Source: Planctomycetota bacterium | GTDB taxonomy: Bacteria; Planctomycetota; UBA1135; GCA-002686595 | DNA length: 64,000 nucleotides | Direction of reading: 5' to 3' | NCBI GenBank assembly: GCA_021413885.1 | Contig: JAIOPM010000055.1 | Span: 45,274 to 109,273, forward strand | In this document: piece by piece, positions 55,193 to 62,848 of the stretch | Numbering within the stretch: the stretch's first letter is position 1 | How the letters are laid out: every line of letters starts with the position of its first letter | The notes under the pieces: generated by a model | Databases searched by the model: none | What the model saw: the letters and a program-made list of their open reading frames with translations, nothing else | What the model was told of the DNA's origin: nothing | Position numbers and translations under genes: made by a program

Positions 55193-56467
55193 TCACTCGA
55201 GCCCGAAGGTCGTCTCCACCGCGCCGAAGCGCGCGCCCTCGCAGCGCAACGCGATTTTTCCGCCGGCCGGAGCCTGAAGCATCAGTCGCACGCGCACGTG
55301 CTCGCCGCCGCCGAGCGCCGCGAGCCTCGGCACGCCGAGCGCGTCCGGATACGGCGCGAAGTCGTCGGTATCGGCGGAGCGCAGCCCGAGCGCGACCAAC
55401 TTGCCGCCCTCGACCGCGAGCGCGATCGAATCGGCGAGCCCGCGTTCGCGCCCGAGCGCGGTGGTGCCGCCGAGCGCGGAGTCGTTCGACAACACGAACT
55501 CGACCTGCCACAGATCGCTCTTCAACCGCGTGCGCGTCACTTCGCCGAACGCGAGACGCGGCAGCGCGCGCGCGAGCTCGACCAACGCCCGCGAATGCTC
55601 GCGACCGAGATCGAGGATCTCCGACGGCGGCGGCACGCCTTCGGACGCGAGCGTGCGCACTTCGAACGGGAACGCGCCGAGTTCGAGCAACGCGAACTCG
55701 GACAGGCTGCCGCGCGCACGCGGCCGTTGATCGGCGCCGAGCACCGACAAGGCTCCGCGCGGCGACGCGAACTTCGTGAGCGCGCGTCGGAACGCCGCGC
55801 GGTCCTCGGCGGGCAAATCGTCACGCGCCGCCGGCGCGACACCGCCGGACGCGGTGGTCACCAACATGGCGACGTTCGCGTGCTCGAGCAGGCTCTCGAC
55901 CAATGCGCGCGTCTCGGTCGTCGACAACGGGTACGGCCCCGCGCCGTCCGCCCACGGATCCCACGCCGACGGGAAATCGCGCTCGAGATGCGGACCTTCG
56001 CCCGCAGCGCGCGGACGACCCGCGAAGAGTTCGGCGCGTCGATCGGGATCGGCGCACGGCACGACGTACAACGTCGCGCGCGCGAAGAACTCGCCGGCGC
56101 GCGGATCGCGAGCGTGGTTCTGCAAGAGGTCGTACAGCGCGTACAGCGACATCTCGGTGCCGACGACGTCGCCGTCGGCGAGGCCCGAGACGACCGCGAT
56201 CGCGGGCTTCGCGCCGAGCTCGCCCTTCGACGCGTCGCCGACGGTCGCGAGCCACAGATCGCGTCCCCCGCCGCTCTTGCCGATCGAACGCACCGCGAGG
56301 AACTCGGGGTACGCGGCCGCGAGCTTCTGCAGCGTGCTCTCGAGCTCGGGCACGTCGTAGTAGTGCTGGAAGTCGAGCTCGAGGCGCTTGTCCGGCGCGC
56401 TGGTCAATCGCGACGCGGGCGCGGGATCCTGCAGCGCGAGCACCGCCGCGAGCCACACGCCGATCAC
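55193..56467 (-). CDS. M14-like protein, probable inactive carboxypeptidase homologue (second)
   Basis: The 424-residue product has a signal peptide (VIGVWLAAVLALQDPAP) and an M14 zinc-carboxypeptidase-like core: HYYDVPELESTLQKLAAAYPE, RSIGKSGGGRDLWL, then IAVVSGLADGDVVGTEMSLYALYDLL where family members carry the zinc motif H-x-x-E (about 95-120; here no histidine). The later zinc histidine block reads AMLVTTASGGVAP in place of the usual LHS. Thus at least two zinc ligands appear missing. A beta-sandwich follows. It is coupled to the next gene upstream by a GTGA overlap, whose product has similar losses. It may be a binding protein derived from a peptidase. Confidence 0.7.
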   Translation of the reverse strand: MIGVWLAAVLALQDPAPASRLTSAPDKRLELDFQHYYDVPELESTLQKLAAAYPEFLAVRSIGKSGGGRDLWLATVGDASKGELGAKPAIAVVSGLADGDVVGTEMSLYALYDLLQNHARDPRAGEFFARATLYVVPCADPDRRAELFAGRPRAAGEGPHLERDFPSAWDPWADGAGPYPLSTTETRALVESLLEHANVAMLVTTASGGVAPAARDDLPAEDRAAFRRALTKFASPRGALSVLGADQRPRARGSLSEFALLELGAFPFEVRTLASEGVPPPSEILDLGREHSRALVELARALPRLAFGEVTRTRLKSDLWQVEFVLSNDSALGGTTALGRERGLADSIALAVEGGKLVALGLRSADTDDFAPYPDALGVPRLAALGGGEHVRVRLMLQAPAGGKIALRCEGARFGAVETTFGLE

Positions 56468-58368
56468 GGCTTGACCTCGCGCGTGATCGCCGGCGTCCAC
56501 TCGGACGTCGCGCTCAACGTGAACTGCGAGCCCTCGGCCGCGAGCACGACCCATTCGTACTCTTCGCTCGATTCGCCGCCGAGCAGGCGCGCTCGCTCGA
56601 TCTTCGATCGTCCGGCGAAGAGCTGCGCGCCGGGCGGCAGTTCGAGCGCGAGCGACACCGCCGCCGTCTTCGCGCGTTGCGCGCGCGCAACCAGCCCGGT
56701 CGGCAGCAATCCGGCGTTGCGCACGCGCGCGCGGATGCGACACACATCGCCTTCGCGCACCAGCTGCGTCACCTTGATCTCGAGCTTCGGCAAACCGTCG
56801 ACGAGTTGACCCACGAACTCCGTCGAGCCGCGCAAAGCGCGCGGGAGACTTTCGAGCGGCGGATTCGCGACCGTGCGCGACTCGAAACCTCCGACCAACG
56901 CCTGCACGCCGGAACCGAGATCGACCGGGTTCCAATCGACGAAGCCGATGCCGCCCTTCGAGTTGTCGAGCCAATTGGCCCACGCCCGATCGCTTTCGCC
57001 GGGCACCGGACGACCGTTGCCGAGCCCGCGTTCGTGCGGCTTGACGTTCGGCCGCGCCGGGAAGCGCGCGTCGGTCGCCGCGACGTCGGCTTGCAGCTCG
57101 ACCTCGGGACCCCACAACGCGACCTCGACCGCGATCGAGCGCTCGACCGCGTAGAACCAATCGAGCGCCGCGCCGCCGCGCACCGCGCCGCGCGCTTCGC
57201 ACAGCGTGACGAAGTTCTTCTGACGTCGACCGGTCGCGACTTGCAACGCTTCGCTGACGCGTTCGAAGACCGGCCGGTCTTCGACAGCGACGAGCTCGGT
57301 CGCCGCGCCGTCGCCTCCCGGCGCCGCGAGCTGTCCGTGGTTGCCCTGGAAGAACAGCGCGACCACCGTGCGCCGCGCGAGCGCCAAGTCCGCCAACGCG
57401 CGCGCCGGCGCCGCGGAGAGCGGCAACGTTCCCTCGAGCGGATCGGCGCGACCGGCGCCGCGGCCGAGCGGGAAGTTGCGATCGAGCACGACTCCGCCCG
57501 GCGGATCCTCGTTGTACTTGCCGTCGCCGTCGTCGTCGCGACCTTCCGAGCAGAGCACGTAACGCACGCCGTCGTTCGGACCGGCCGGCACGAGGAAGCG
57601 CGGATCGGCGGCGCGCGTCCAACGTCCGCGCGGATCCTCGATCAACATGCTGAGCACCTGCCCGTCGCCGTCGAGATCGTCGGGCCCGTCCTCGTCGACG
57701 CGGCCATCGTGGTCGTCGTCGTACGGTGTGTCGTCGCGGCCGTCGCCGACGTCGCTCGCGAGCGCGGTCTCGAGCGCGCTCGGGCTCGCCCACGGCACCG
57801 CGATGTACGTGAGGTCGGCGGAGAGCTCATCTTCGCGCAACAGATCGGCGACGACCGACAACACCGCTTCGCCGCCGGCGAGCGAGAGCCCGTCGAGCCC
57901 GCCGATCAGGAAGACCGTCGGCCGCGCGGCCGGCGGAATCGGGCCCGGCTTCGCGAGCTCGAGGACGTGGAACGGCAACCCGTTCACGCCGACGCGCACG
58001 CCGAGGTCGAGCTCGCGCACCGAGTCGGGCCGCGCGGCAGTCCACGCGGCGACGAGCTCGCCGACCTGGGCGTACGAACGGTAGCTCGGCGCGAAGGCCG
58101 GCAACGCGACCGGCTTCGGCGCGGGCTGCGGCGCCGGAACCTCGGGCGCGACGCTCGGCGCGGCGGGCGCGGGATCCTGCGGAGGCTCGACCGGCGTCGG
58201 CAACGGTTCGGGTTTCGGAGGATCCTGGGCGGGAACCTGCGCGCCGTCGCTCGTCACTACCGGCTCCGGCGTCGTGGACGCAGAAACCTGGGCGCGAAGA
58301 CTCGCCGACGGGCCGAACCCGACGACGAGCAGCAGAAGAGCGAGCTTCGTCAACTTCCCCGACTCCAT
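56464..58368 (-). CDS. M14-like protein with calcium-loop insert, probable inactive homologue (first)
   Basis: The 634-residue product has a signal peptide ending near LRAQ, a proline-rich linker (about 40-90) and an M14-like domain. An insert contains EF-hand-like acid loops, DDDHDGRVDEDG, DLDGDGQ and DDDGDGKYNEDPP, which are typical of calcium-binding segments in planctomycete exported proteins. The zinc motif region reads VFLIGGLDGLSLAGGEAVL, without the histidine of H-x-x-E, and the later block reads ALFFQGNHGQLAAPGG. The C terminus has a beta domain. Start at the ATG 58368; a TTG four codons upstream is an alternative. The two M14-like proteins probably work as a pair outside the inner membrane. 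Confidence 0.72.
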   Translation of the reverse strand: MESGKLTKLALLLLVVGFGPSASLRAQVSASTTPEPVVTSDGAQVPAQDPPKPEPLPTPVEPPQDPAPAAPSVAPEVPAPQPAPKPVALPAFAPSYRSYAQVGELVAAWTAARPDSVRELDLGVRVGVNGLPFHVLELAKPGPIPPAARPTVFLIGGLDGLSLAGGEAVLSVVADLLREDELSADLTYIAVPWASPSALETALASDVGDGRDDTPYDDDHDGRVDEDGPDDLDGDGQVLSMLIEDPRGRWTRAADPRFLVPAGPNDGVRYVLCSEGRDDDGDGKYNEDPPGGVVLDRNFPLGRGAGRADPLEGTLPLSAAPARALADLALARRTVVALFFQGNHGQLAAPGGDGAATELVAVEDRPVFERVSEALQVATGRRQKNFVTLCEARGAVRGGAALDWFYAVERSIAVEVALWGPEVELQADVAATDARFPARPNVKPHERGLGNGRPVPGESDRAWANWLDNSKGGIGFVDWNPVDLGSGVQALVGGFESRTVANPPLESLPRALRGSTEFVGQLVDGLPKLEIKVTQLVREGDVCRIRARVRNAGLLPTGLVARAQRAKTAAVSLALELPPGAQLFAGRSKIERARLLGGESSEEYEWVVLAAEGSQFTLSATSEWTPAITREVKP

Positions 58369-58727
58369 CACACGCGCCAACCCGCGAGGACCGCCGATGA
58401 TAGCGCGGCACGACCGACGACCGGCCGCGCCGCGAGCGGTTCTACGCAGGAGGAATCGGCGCGCGGGGTTTCAAACTGAGATTTGAGGCGCCGAAAGCGC
58501 CGCAATCGTGGCCTGCGTGTGCTGGAAGGGACGCCGGAGCACCGCTCCAGACGTGGTTTCAGATTGCTCTTTCCGCAAGAGGGCGTCAAGTGCTGTAGCG
58601 CAGTTGTCGTAAGTCGACCCCGCGTACCAGACTTACGCGTATCCAAACTACTTCTCCACAATCCATCCACAGGTTACCAACAGAGTTATCCACACCGTTT
58701 GGAAAGGTCCTGGCGTGCTCTCCGTAA
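58369..58727. other. Divergent 359-base region at the edge of the integrase island
   Basis: No gene was found. It holds several small hairpins (58471-58486 with TCAAA/TTTGA arms; 58487-58501 with GGCGC/GCGCC arms; 58567-58581 with CTCTT/AAGAG arms) and a lower-G+C part between 58620 and 58710 that carries DnaA-box-like words and one copy of TACGCGTATCC (58634-58644). An attachment site is expected near here, but I could not identify one without the other end of the element. Confidence 0.55.
58652..58694 (+). promoter_or_regulatory. DnaA-box-like cluster upstream of the integrase gene
   Basis: TTATCCACA at 58686-58694 is an exact match to the Escherichia coli DnaA-box consensus. TTCTCCACA at 58652-58660 differs by one base, and CATCCACA at 58664-58671 by a partial match. 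Their ends (58660, 58671, 58694) are 11 and 23 bases apart, close to whole helical turns. The surrounding sequence is less G+C-rich than its neighbours. This could be a replication or DnaA-control site of the mobile element, or chance. Confidence 0.45.
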
Positions 58728-59681
58728 ATGCGAACTCCTTCTCGATACGAAGTCGCAACTACACGGATGCACAAGGACCTCGACTCGTGGACCGCCTCAC
58801 TGGTCGCCCGTGCCTACGCCGACGGCAGCGTCACTCTCTACCGCCAGAAGGCGCTAGAGTTCGTCGACTGGCTCGCGCAGCAGGAGGTCACCACGGCCCG
58901 CCAGATCACGCTCGCCCACATGGAAGGGTTCTTCGGACGACTGCGCGAACGGGGACTGAGCGCCGGCACCCTCCACACCTTCTCGGCCGCCATCCTGAGC
59001 TTCATGCGCTGGCTCGTGGCCCACGGACGAATTCGCCGCGCGCCAGGCGTGCCGAGGTTCCGCCGGCAGGGCAAGAAGCTCCCACGCGTCCTGACCACGG
59101 ACCAGATCGAAGGGATGCTCGCCGCCTGCGACGGGGACGCGTTTCTCGCTGTCCGCGACCGCGCGATCATCGAGGTGCTCTACAGCACCGGTGCGCGCGC
59201 CTCCGAGCTCTGCGGGCTCACCACCGGCGCGATCGACACCAACCGCGGCGTCGTCATCGTCCACGGCAAGGGCGGCAAGGACCGCGTGGTGATGATCGGC
59301 GAGCCCGCGCGCGACGCGCTTGTCGCGTGGCTACGCCTTCGAAGGGTCATCCACGGAGTCTCTACCGACGCGCTGTTCTTGACCCAAGGAGGGACGGGAC
59401 TCGCCCAGCGTCACCTCGCGAAGACCGTCACGACGCGCGCGCATCGCGCCGGGATCCCGATCAGGGTTTCACCCCATGTGCTGAGGCACTCGTTCGCGAC
59501 GCACATGATCGAACGCCGCGCGGATCCGTGCTCGGTGCAAGCGCTGCTAGGCCATGCGTCGCTCTCGACGACGCAGATCTACGTTCACCTGAGCGCGCGG
59601 CACGTCGCCGAGACGTTCGTGAGCACGCACCCGCGAGCGCTCAGACGCGACCCGCCGTGCGAGCAACCGCGCGCGAGCTGA
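58728..59681 (+). CDS. Tyrosine recombinase/integrase (XerC/XerD-like)
   Basis: The 317-residue product has a SAM-like N-terminal domain and the catalytic domain with all key residues: Arg157 in STGARASEL, Lys181 in HGKGGKDR, His250 and Arg253 in SPHVLRHSFATH, His276 in LLGHASLSTT and Tyr285 in TQIYVHL. Full length for a XerC/XerD-type recombinase. Its place at the edge of a set of phage-like genes points to an element integrase rather than the chromosomal dimer-resolution enzyme. The ATG at 58728 is used; one at 58767 is possible. No clear ribosome site precedes either. Confidence 0.9.
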   Translation: MRTPSRYEVATTRMHKDLDSWTASLVARAYADGSVTLYRQKALEFVDWLAQQEVTTARQITLAHMEGFFGRLRERGLSAGTLHTFSAAILSFMRWLVAHGRIRRAPGVPRFRRQGKKLPRVLTTDQIEGMLAACDGDAFLAVRDRAIIEVLYSTGARASELCGLTTGAIDTNRGVVIVHGKGGKDRVVMIGEPARDALVAWLRLRRVIHGVSTDALFLTQGGTGLAQRHLAKTVTTRAHRAGIPIRVSPHVLRHSFATHMIERRADPCSVQALLGHASLSTTQIYVHLSARHVAETFVSTHPRALRRDPPCEQPRAS

Positions 59682-59682
59682 G

Positions 59683-59874
59683 CTACGGCGCGCGCCGCAA
59701 CTTGCCCGCGGCTTCCTTGCCGGCGAACGCGACGATCGCCGCCATCGTCAGCTCGGTCGGGATCGGCGTTCCGAGCCACGCGAACGCGCCGTGCAGCAGC
59801 AAGAACGCGATCGTCGCTTGGAACGTGGTCGACTCGAGGGCCGAGGTCGACTTCTGAACGCCTTCGGGCTGCAT
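59683..59874 (-). CDS. Small two-helix membrane protein, possibly holin-like
   Basis: A 63-residue protein with two hydrophobic stretches (about 20-35, ATIAFLLLHGAFAWLG, and 42-55, LTMAAIVAFAGKEAAG) and a basic C terminus. Its size, two-helix form and place in a run of small phage-like genes would fit a holin or similar element protein, but I recognise no family. The start lies 2 bases after the stop of the next gene upstream. It converges on the integrase with a single base between the stops. Confidence 0.5.
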   Translation of the reverse strand: MQPEGVQKSTSALESTTFQATIAFLLLHGAFAWLGTPIPTELTMAAIVAFAGKEAAGKLRRAP

Positions 59875-59876
59875 GC

Positions 59877-60197
59877 TCAATAGCTCCTGCGCGGCTGAAA
59901 CAGCGGGACGTCGATTTCGCGATTGCGCGCCTGCAGCAGCTCGACCCAGTGCTGCATGTCGGACGTCGTCGCGACGCCCTCTTGGATCGCGGTGAGCTGC
60001 GCCTTGATCGCCTCGAGCTCCAAGCGCGTCTCCTTCTGCGCGGTCTCCTGCGCAGCCAGGTAGGCCGAACTTCGCCACGCGCCGATCGCGATCGCGATCC
60101 ACGCGCCCGTGTTCAATACGAACGCGAGCGGCGGACCGATGATCTTGAACGACACCGAGTCGCCTCGCTCGCCGTCCTTCGCGTTGGGCAAGCCCAT
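59877..60197 (-). CDS. Small membrane-anchored coiled-coil protein, phage-like
   Basis: A 106-residue protein with one membrane segment (about 25-42, LAFVLNTGAWIAIAIGAW) followed by a helix rich in E, K, A and Q (AAQETAQKETRLELEAIKAQ) and a C-terminal basic tail. Single-helix, coiled-coil proteins of this size often sit in phage lysis or tail modules (DUF2730-like), but no direct match can be claimed. It starts 3 bases after the preceding gene and ends 2 bases before the small membrane protein, so the three are cotranscribed. Confidence 0.55.
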   Translation of the reverse strand: MGLPNAKDGERGDSVSFKIIGPPLAFVLNTGAWIAIAIGAWRSSAYLAAQETAQKETRLELEAIKAQLTAIQEGVATTSDMQHWVELLQARNREIDVPLFQPRRSY

Positions 60198-60200
60198 GGC

Positions 60201-60515
60201 TCAGGCGACGGGAAGGACGCCGGCGGCGGCGAGCCACTCGGGACTGTTCAGGAGACGCGCGATGTCGTCGCGCCGCTTGAAGAGACGCAGATCCCCGATC
60301 GTCGCGTAGTCGCACGCGACCGCGACGCGCGCCGGCATCGCGCGGGAGCTCTCGCTCGCCCAGCTGCACTCGACCTTCAACCGGTCGACGCGGCCGTTGC
60401 ACGAGTCCGTACCCGCGTTCGCGAACACGAGGATGCCGTGGATCTCTTCGCGGTTGGTGTTGCGGCCGACGACCTCGTCGCCGATCAGCGCGTGCGTTCC
60501 GTCTTGGTAGTGCAT
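60201..60515 (-). CDS. Hypothetical protein
   Basis: A 104-residue soluble protein of mixed composition with no motif that I recognise. The segments HGILVFANAGTDSCNG and RLKVECSWASESS suggest a small beta-rich fold, and the last 35 residues look helical. It lies between the 326-residue hypothetical gene and the small coiled-coil gene in the same direction, so it is probably a structural or accessory gene of the element. Confidence 0.5.
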   Translation of the reverse strand: MHYQDGTHALIGDEVVGRNTNREEIHGILVFANAGTDSCNGRVDRLKVECSWASESSRAMPARVAVACDYATIGDLRLFKRRDDIARLLNSPEWLAAAGVLPVA

Positions 60516-60561
60516 GGTTCGAGAGTCTCCCTGTCCGGGATTGGTGAGTGCGCGCGACCGC

Positions 60562-61542
60562 TCAGGCCTGGAAGGGCTGCTGGAGCGCGTCGAACGTCTT
60601 GTGCTTCTTGCCGCCGATCACGAGCAGCGCACCGCCGTCGCAGCGCTCGAGTTCGATGCCGCCGGGCACCGCACCGTCCAGCTCGACGCGAGACGAGCGG
60701 AAGTGGGCGTCCTTGTAGCTGTAGCGCTTCGTGCCTTCGCCCAAGATCAGCGGGCGCGAGTTGGTCGGGCCAGTGTTCTCGACCTCGAAGCGCACGTGGT
60801 CGATGACGTGGTACGGGCGCCGCTGCACGAGTCCAGCGCCTGCGTCGCCGCCGAGCTTCCTCGCGTCGTTCTTCATCCGCCCGTTGCGCCACGTCACGCC
60901 GGCGCCGTGCGGACCGACCGGGTAGTTCGCCGGATCGACCGTCTGTGTGCCGAAGAACGAGAGCGCGAAGGAGGCCTTCGAGCCCCAGCCCCAGCCGTCG
61001 CAGTTGAAGTCCTCGACGAGCTGATCGCCCTGTTCTTCGAAGAGTTGCGGCCAGAGCGATTCGACCCAGACTTTCGATCCCGCGGGGCTCCCTTGCGGAA
61101 GGTGCGCGGTGCGCGCGGTGATCTGGAGAATCTGACTGGGGATGTTCTCGGCGAGGAAGTGGCGCAGCGTGTGATTGCCGGCCCAGGCTTCGTAGAGACC
61201 GTGACCCTCGCCGCCCTTCGCCTGGCCGTCGTGGATCCAAATCCACTCGTCGACGCCGTTGTGCAGCGTGTAGAGGCGCGAGAGCCACTTGGTCGAGACC
61301 CAACCGAGCCCGTGAATCTCAACGAGCGTGCGGCGGAAGCCTTCGAGCAGTTGAGTGCCGCTCGAGCTGAGCACCGCGTTCGCGTCCTTCGTGCCGGTGT
61401 AGCGATCGGTGCGCACGTGCACGCCGACGCCGCCCGGAATCTTGAGCGTCGCCGCGGTGTAGTCGATCGCGTGCGTGACGATCTTCTTGAAGCGGCGGAC
61501 CCAGGCTGCGTCGATCGTCGGGGCGGGTGCGGTGGCTTGCAT
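60562..61542 (-). CDS. Hypothetical protein of the integrase island, possibly phage structural
   Basis: A 326-residue soluble protein, tryptophan- and glycine-rich, with blocks such as GVDEWIWIHDGQAKGGEGHG, FNCDGWGWGSKASFALSFFG and RPYHVIDHVRFEVENTG. I recognise no family. Composition and context are compatible with a capsid-like or tail-like structural protein. The ATG at 61542 is chosen because GGAGGT lies about 6-12 bases before it. The frame could be extended to 61578. It diverges from the sulfatase-fold gene. Confidence 0.55.
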   Translation of the reverse strand: MQATAPAPTIDAAWVRRFKKIVTHAIDYTAATLKIPGGVGVHVRTDRYTGTKDANAVLSSSGTQLLEGFRRTLVEIHGLGWVSTKWLSRLYTLHNGVDEWIWIHDGQAKGGEGHGLYEAWAGNHTLRHFLAENIPSQILQITARTAHLPQGSPAGSKVWVESLWPQLFEEQGDQLVEDFNCDGWGWGSKASFALSFFGTQTVDPANYPVGPHGAGVTWRNGRMKNDARKLGGDAGAGLVQRRPYHVIDHVRFEVENTGPTNSRPLILGEGTKRYSYKDAHFRSSRVELDGAVPGGIELERCDGGALLVIGGKKHKTFDALQQPFQA

Positions 61543-61654
61543 GGTTCGGACCTCCACTCGCGACCCTACGCGTGTCACGTACCTAGTTCACCCGTCCGGC
61601 ACTACGCGTATCCGGACGCTTCGTACGTGAACGCGGCAGTCGCACGGTGGGTCG
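61543..61654. promoter_or_regulatory. Divergent control region with operator-like repeats
   Basis: Between two divergent genes of the island lie TACGCGTATCC (61603-61613), a near copy TACGCGTGTC (61567-61576) and an 8-base inverted repeat, TCACGTAC (61575-61582) with GTACGTGA (61623-61630). The TACGCGTATCC word also occurs upstream of the integrase (58634-58644). This looks like a regulator-binding region shared by the island's promoters. Confidence 0.5.
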
Positions 61655-62848
61655 ATGACCACCGCACCGCGCAACGTGCTCGAGATCGCGATCGACGACC
61701 TTGGTTCCGGACTCGCCGGCGGCGCGCTGCTTCGCGGCGTGATGCCGTGGCTCGCGCAGGCAATGACTCGCTGCACGGTCTTCGGCAACTTCTGGGCGGC
61801 GCCGCTGTGCTCGGTGTTTCGCGCGCGCGCGTTGGTCGGACTCGAGGCGGTGCGCGCCGGCAACCTCGTCGGCGAGAACGTCGGCCCGAACGTCGGCATC
61901 GGTCAGACGCCGTTCCCGGGCCCGTCTGCTCCCTGGGTCACGGCCGCAATGCCGGGGCGCAAGACGATGCGCGGCAAGTTGCACCTGATCGCCGGCAACA
62001 CTTGGGCGACGCACGTCGTCGGTGTCGACCGCTTCGACGAGTACTCGGGCTCCCAGGCGAATCTGAACCAGGGCGTCTCTGGCTCGGGCGACTACTACCA
62101 CTGGGTGAAGGGCTCGGGCACCGGAGCGCTCTTCACGTGCACGAAGTTCGCGACCAACGACACCGCGGACGAGGCGCTAGTCGACGTGGGTGACGGCGTC
62201 GAGTTCATCAAGGTCGCGTTCAACGCGATCCACCAGCCGCTCTCGCCGCTGCCGCCTGACAACGAGCCCGCGGGCCACCTCTACTCGCAACACCCGGCGA
62301 CGGATCCGCGCCTCGACTTCCTGCGTCACCTGGACTTCCGCCTCGGCGAGCTCGTCGACGCCGCGGTCGCCGCGGGCTACGTCGTGATCGTCGCGTGCGA
62401 CAACGGATCGACCGGCGCGGGCAAGGGAACGTTCACGGAGGACGGGCTCAACACGCCGTGCTTCGTGATCGGCGACGGCGTGCCGGCGAAGTACTCGTCG
62501 CGCCTCGTGCAGGCGACGGACTTCTTCGCGACGATCCGCGAGCTGCGCGGCGCGCCCGCGATCGCGACGCCCGACTCGTTCGCGTTCACCGACGAGATCC
62601 TGCCGGACTGGACGCCGACGCCGCCGCGCGCGTTCCTCACGTGCTCGTCCTTCAAGGGGCTCGGGGAGCCGCCGACCAACGTCTCGCGCGCGGCGCGCGG
62701 CGCGCGCTACAAGCTCGTCGACCTCGAGGGCCTCGAGTTCATGTACGACCTCCGCAACGATCCGGAGGAGGACGTCGACCTGCTCGAGACTTCGCTCTCG
62801 ACCGAAGAGCAGGCTGCGTACGCCGACCTCGCCGACGCGCTGCCCTAG
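61655..62848 (+). CDS. Sulfatase-fold protein (alkaline-phosphatase superfamily)
   Basis: The 397-residue product follows the sulfatase fold: NVLEIAIDDLGSG (metal aspartates near 14-15), a catalytic region PLCSVFRARALVG with Cys52 and Arg56 in a C-x-x-x-R pattern, and VACDNGSTGAGKGTFTEDG corresponding to the later metal and active-site block. The usual C/S-x-P-x-R has proline replaced by valine (CSVFR), which would affect formylglycine formation. It has no signal peptide. A sulfatase-like protein in a phage-like island is unusual. It may act on a sulfated or phosphorylated surface glycan or be an inactive binding protein. Its stop shares a CTAG with the stop of the convergent gene. Confidence 0.7.
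   Translation: MTTAPRNVLEIAIDDLGSGLAGGALLRGVMPWLAQAMTRCTVFGNFWAAPLCSVFRARALVGLEAVRAGNLVGENVGPNVGIGQTPFPGPSAPWVTAAMPGRKTMRGKLHLIAGNTWATHVVGVDRFDEYSGSQANLNQGVSGSGDYYHWVKGSGTGALFTCTKFATNDTADEALVDVGDGVEFIKVAFNAIHQPLSPLPPDNEPAGHLYSQHPATDPRLDFLRHLDFRLGELVDAAVAAGYVVIVACDNGSTGAGKGTFTEDGLNTPCFVIGDGVPAKYSSRLVQATDFFATIRELRGAPAIATPDSFAFTDEILPDWTPTPPRAFLTCSSFKGLGEPPTNVSRAARGARYKLVDLEGLEFMYDLRNDPEEDVDLLETSLSTEEQAAYADLADALP

Noticed and set aside
58471..58581. Small hairpins as intrinsic terminators
   Set aside because: They lie between two divergent genes, where no terminator is expected, have stems of 5 bp and no T-run.
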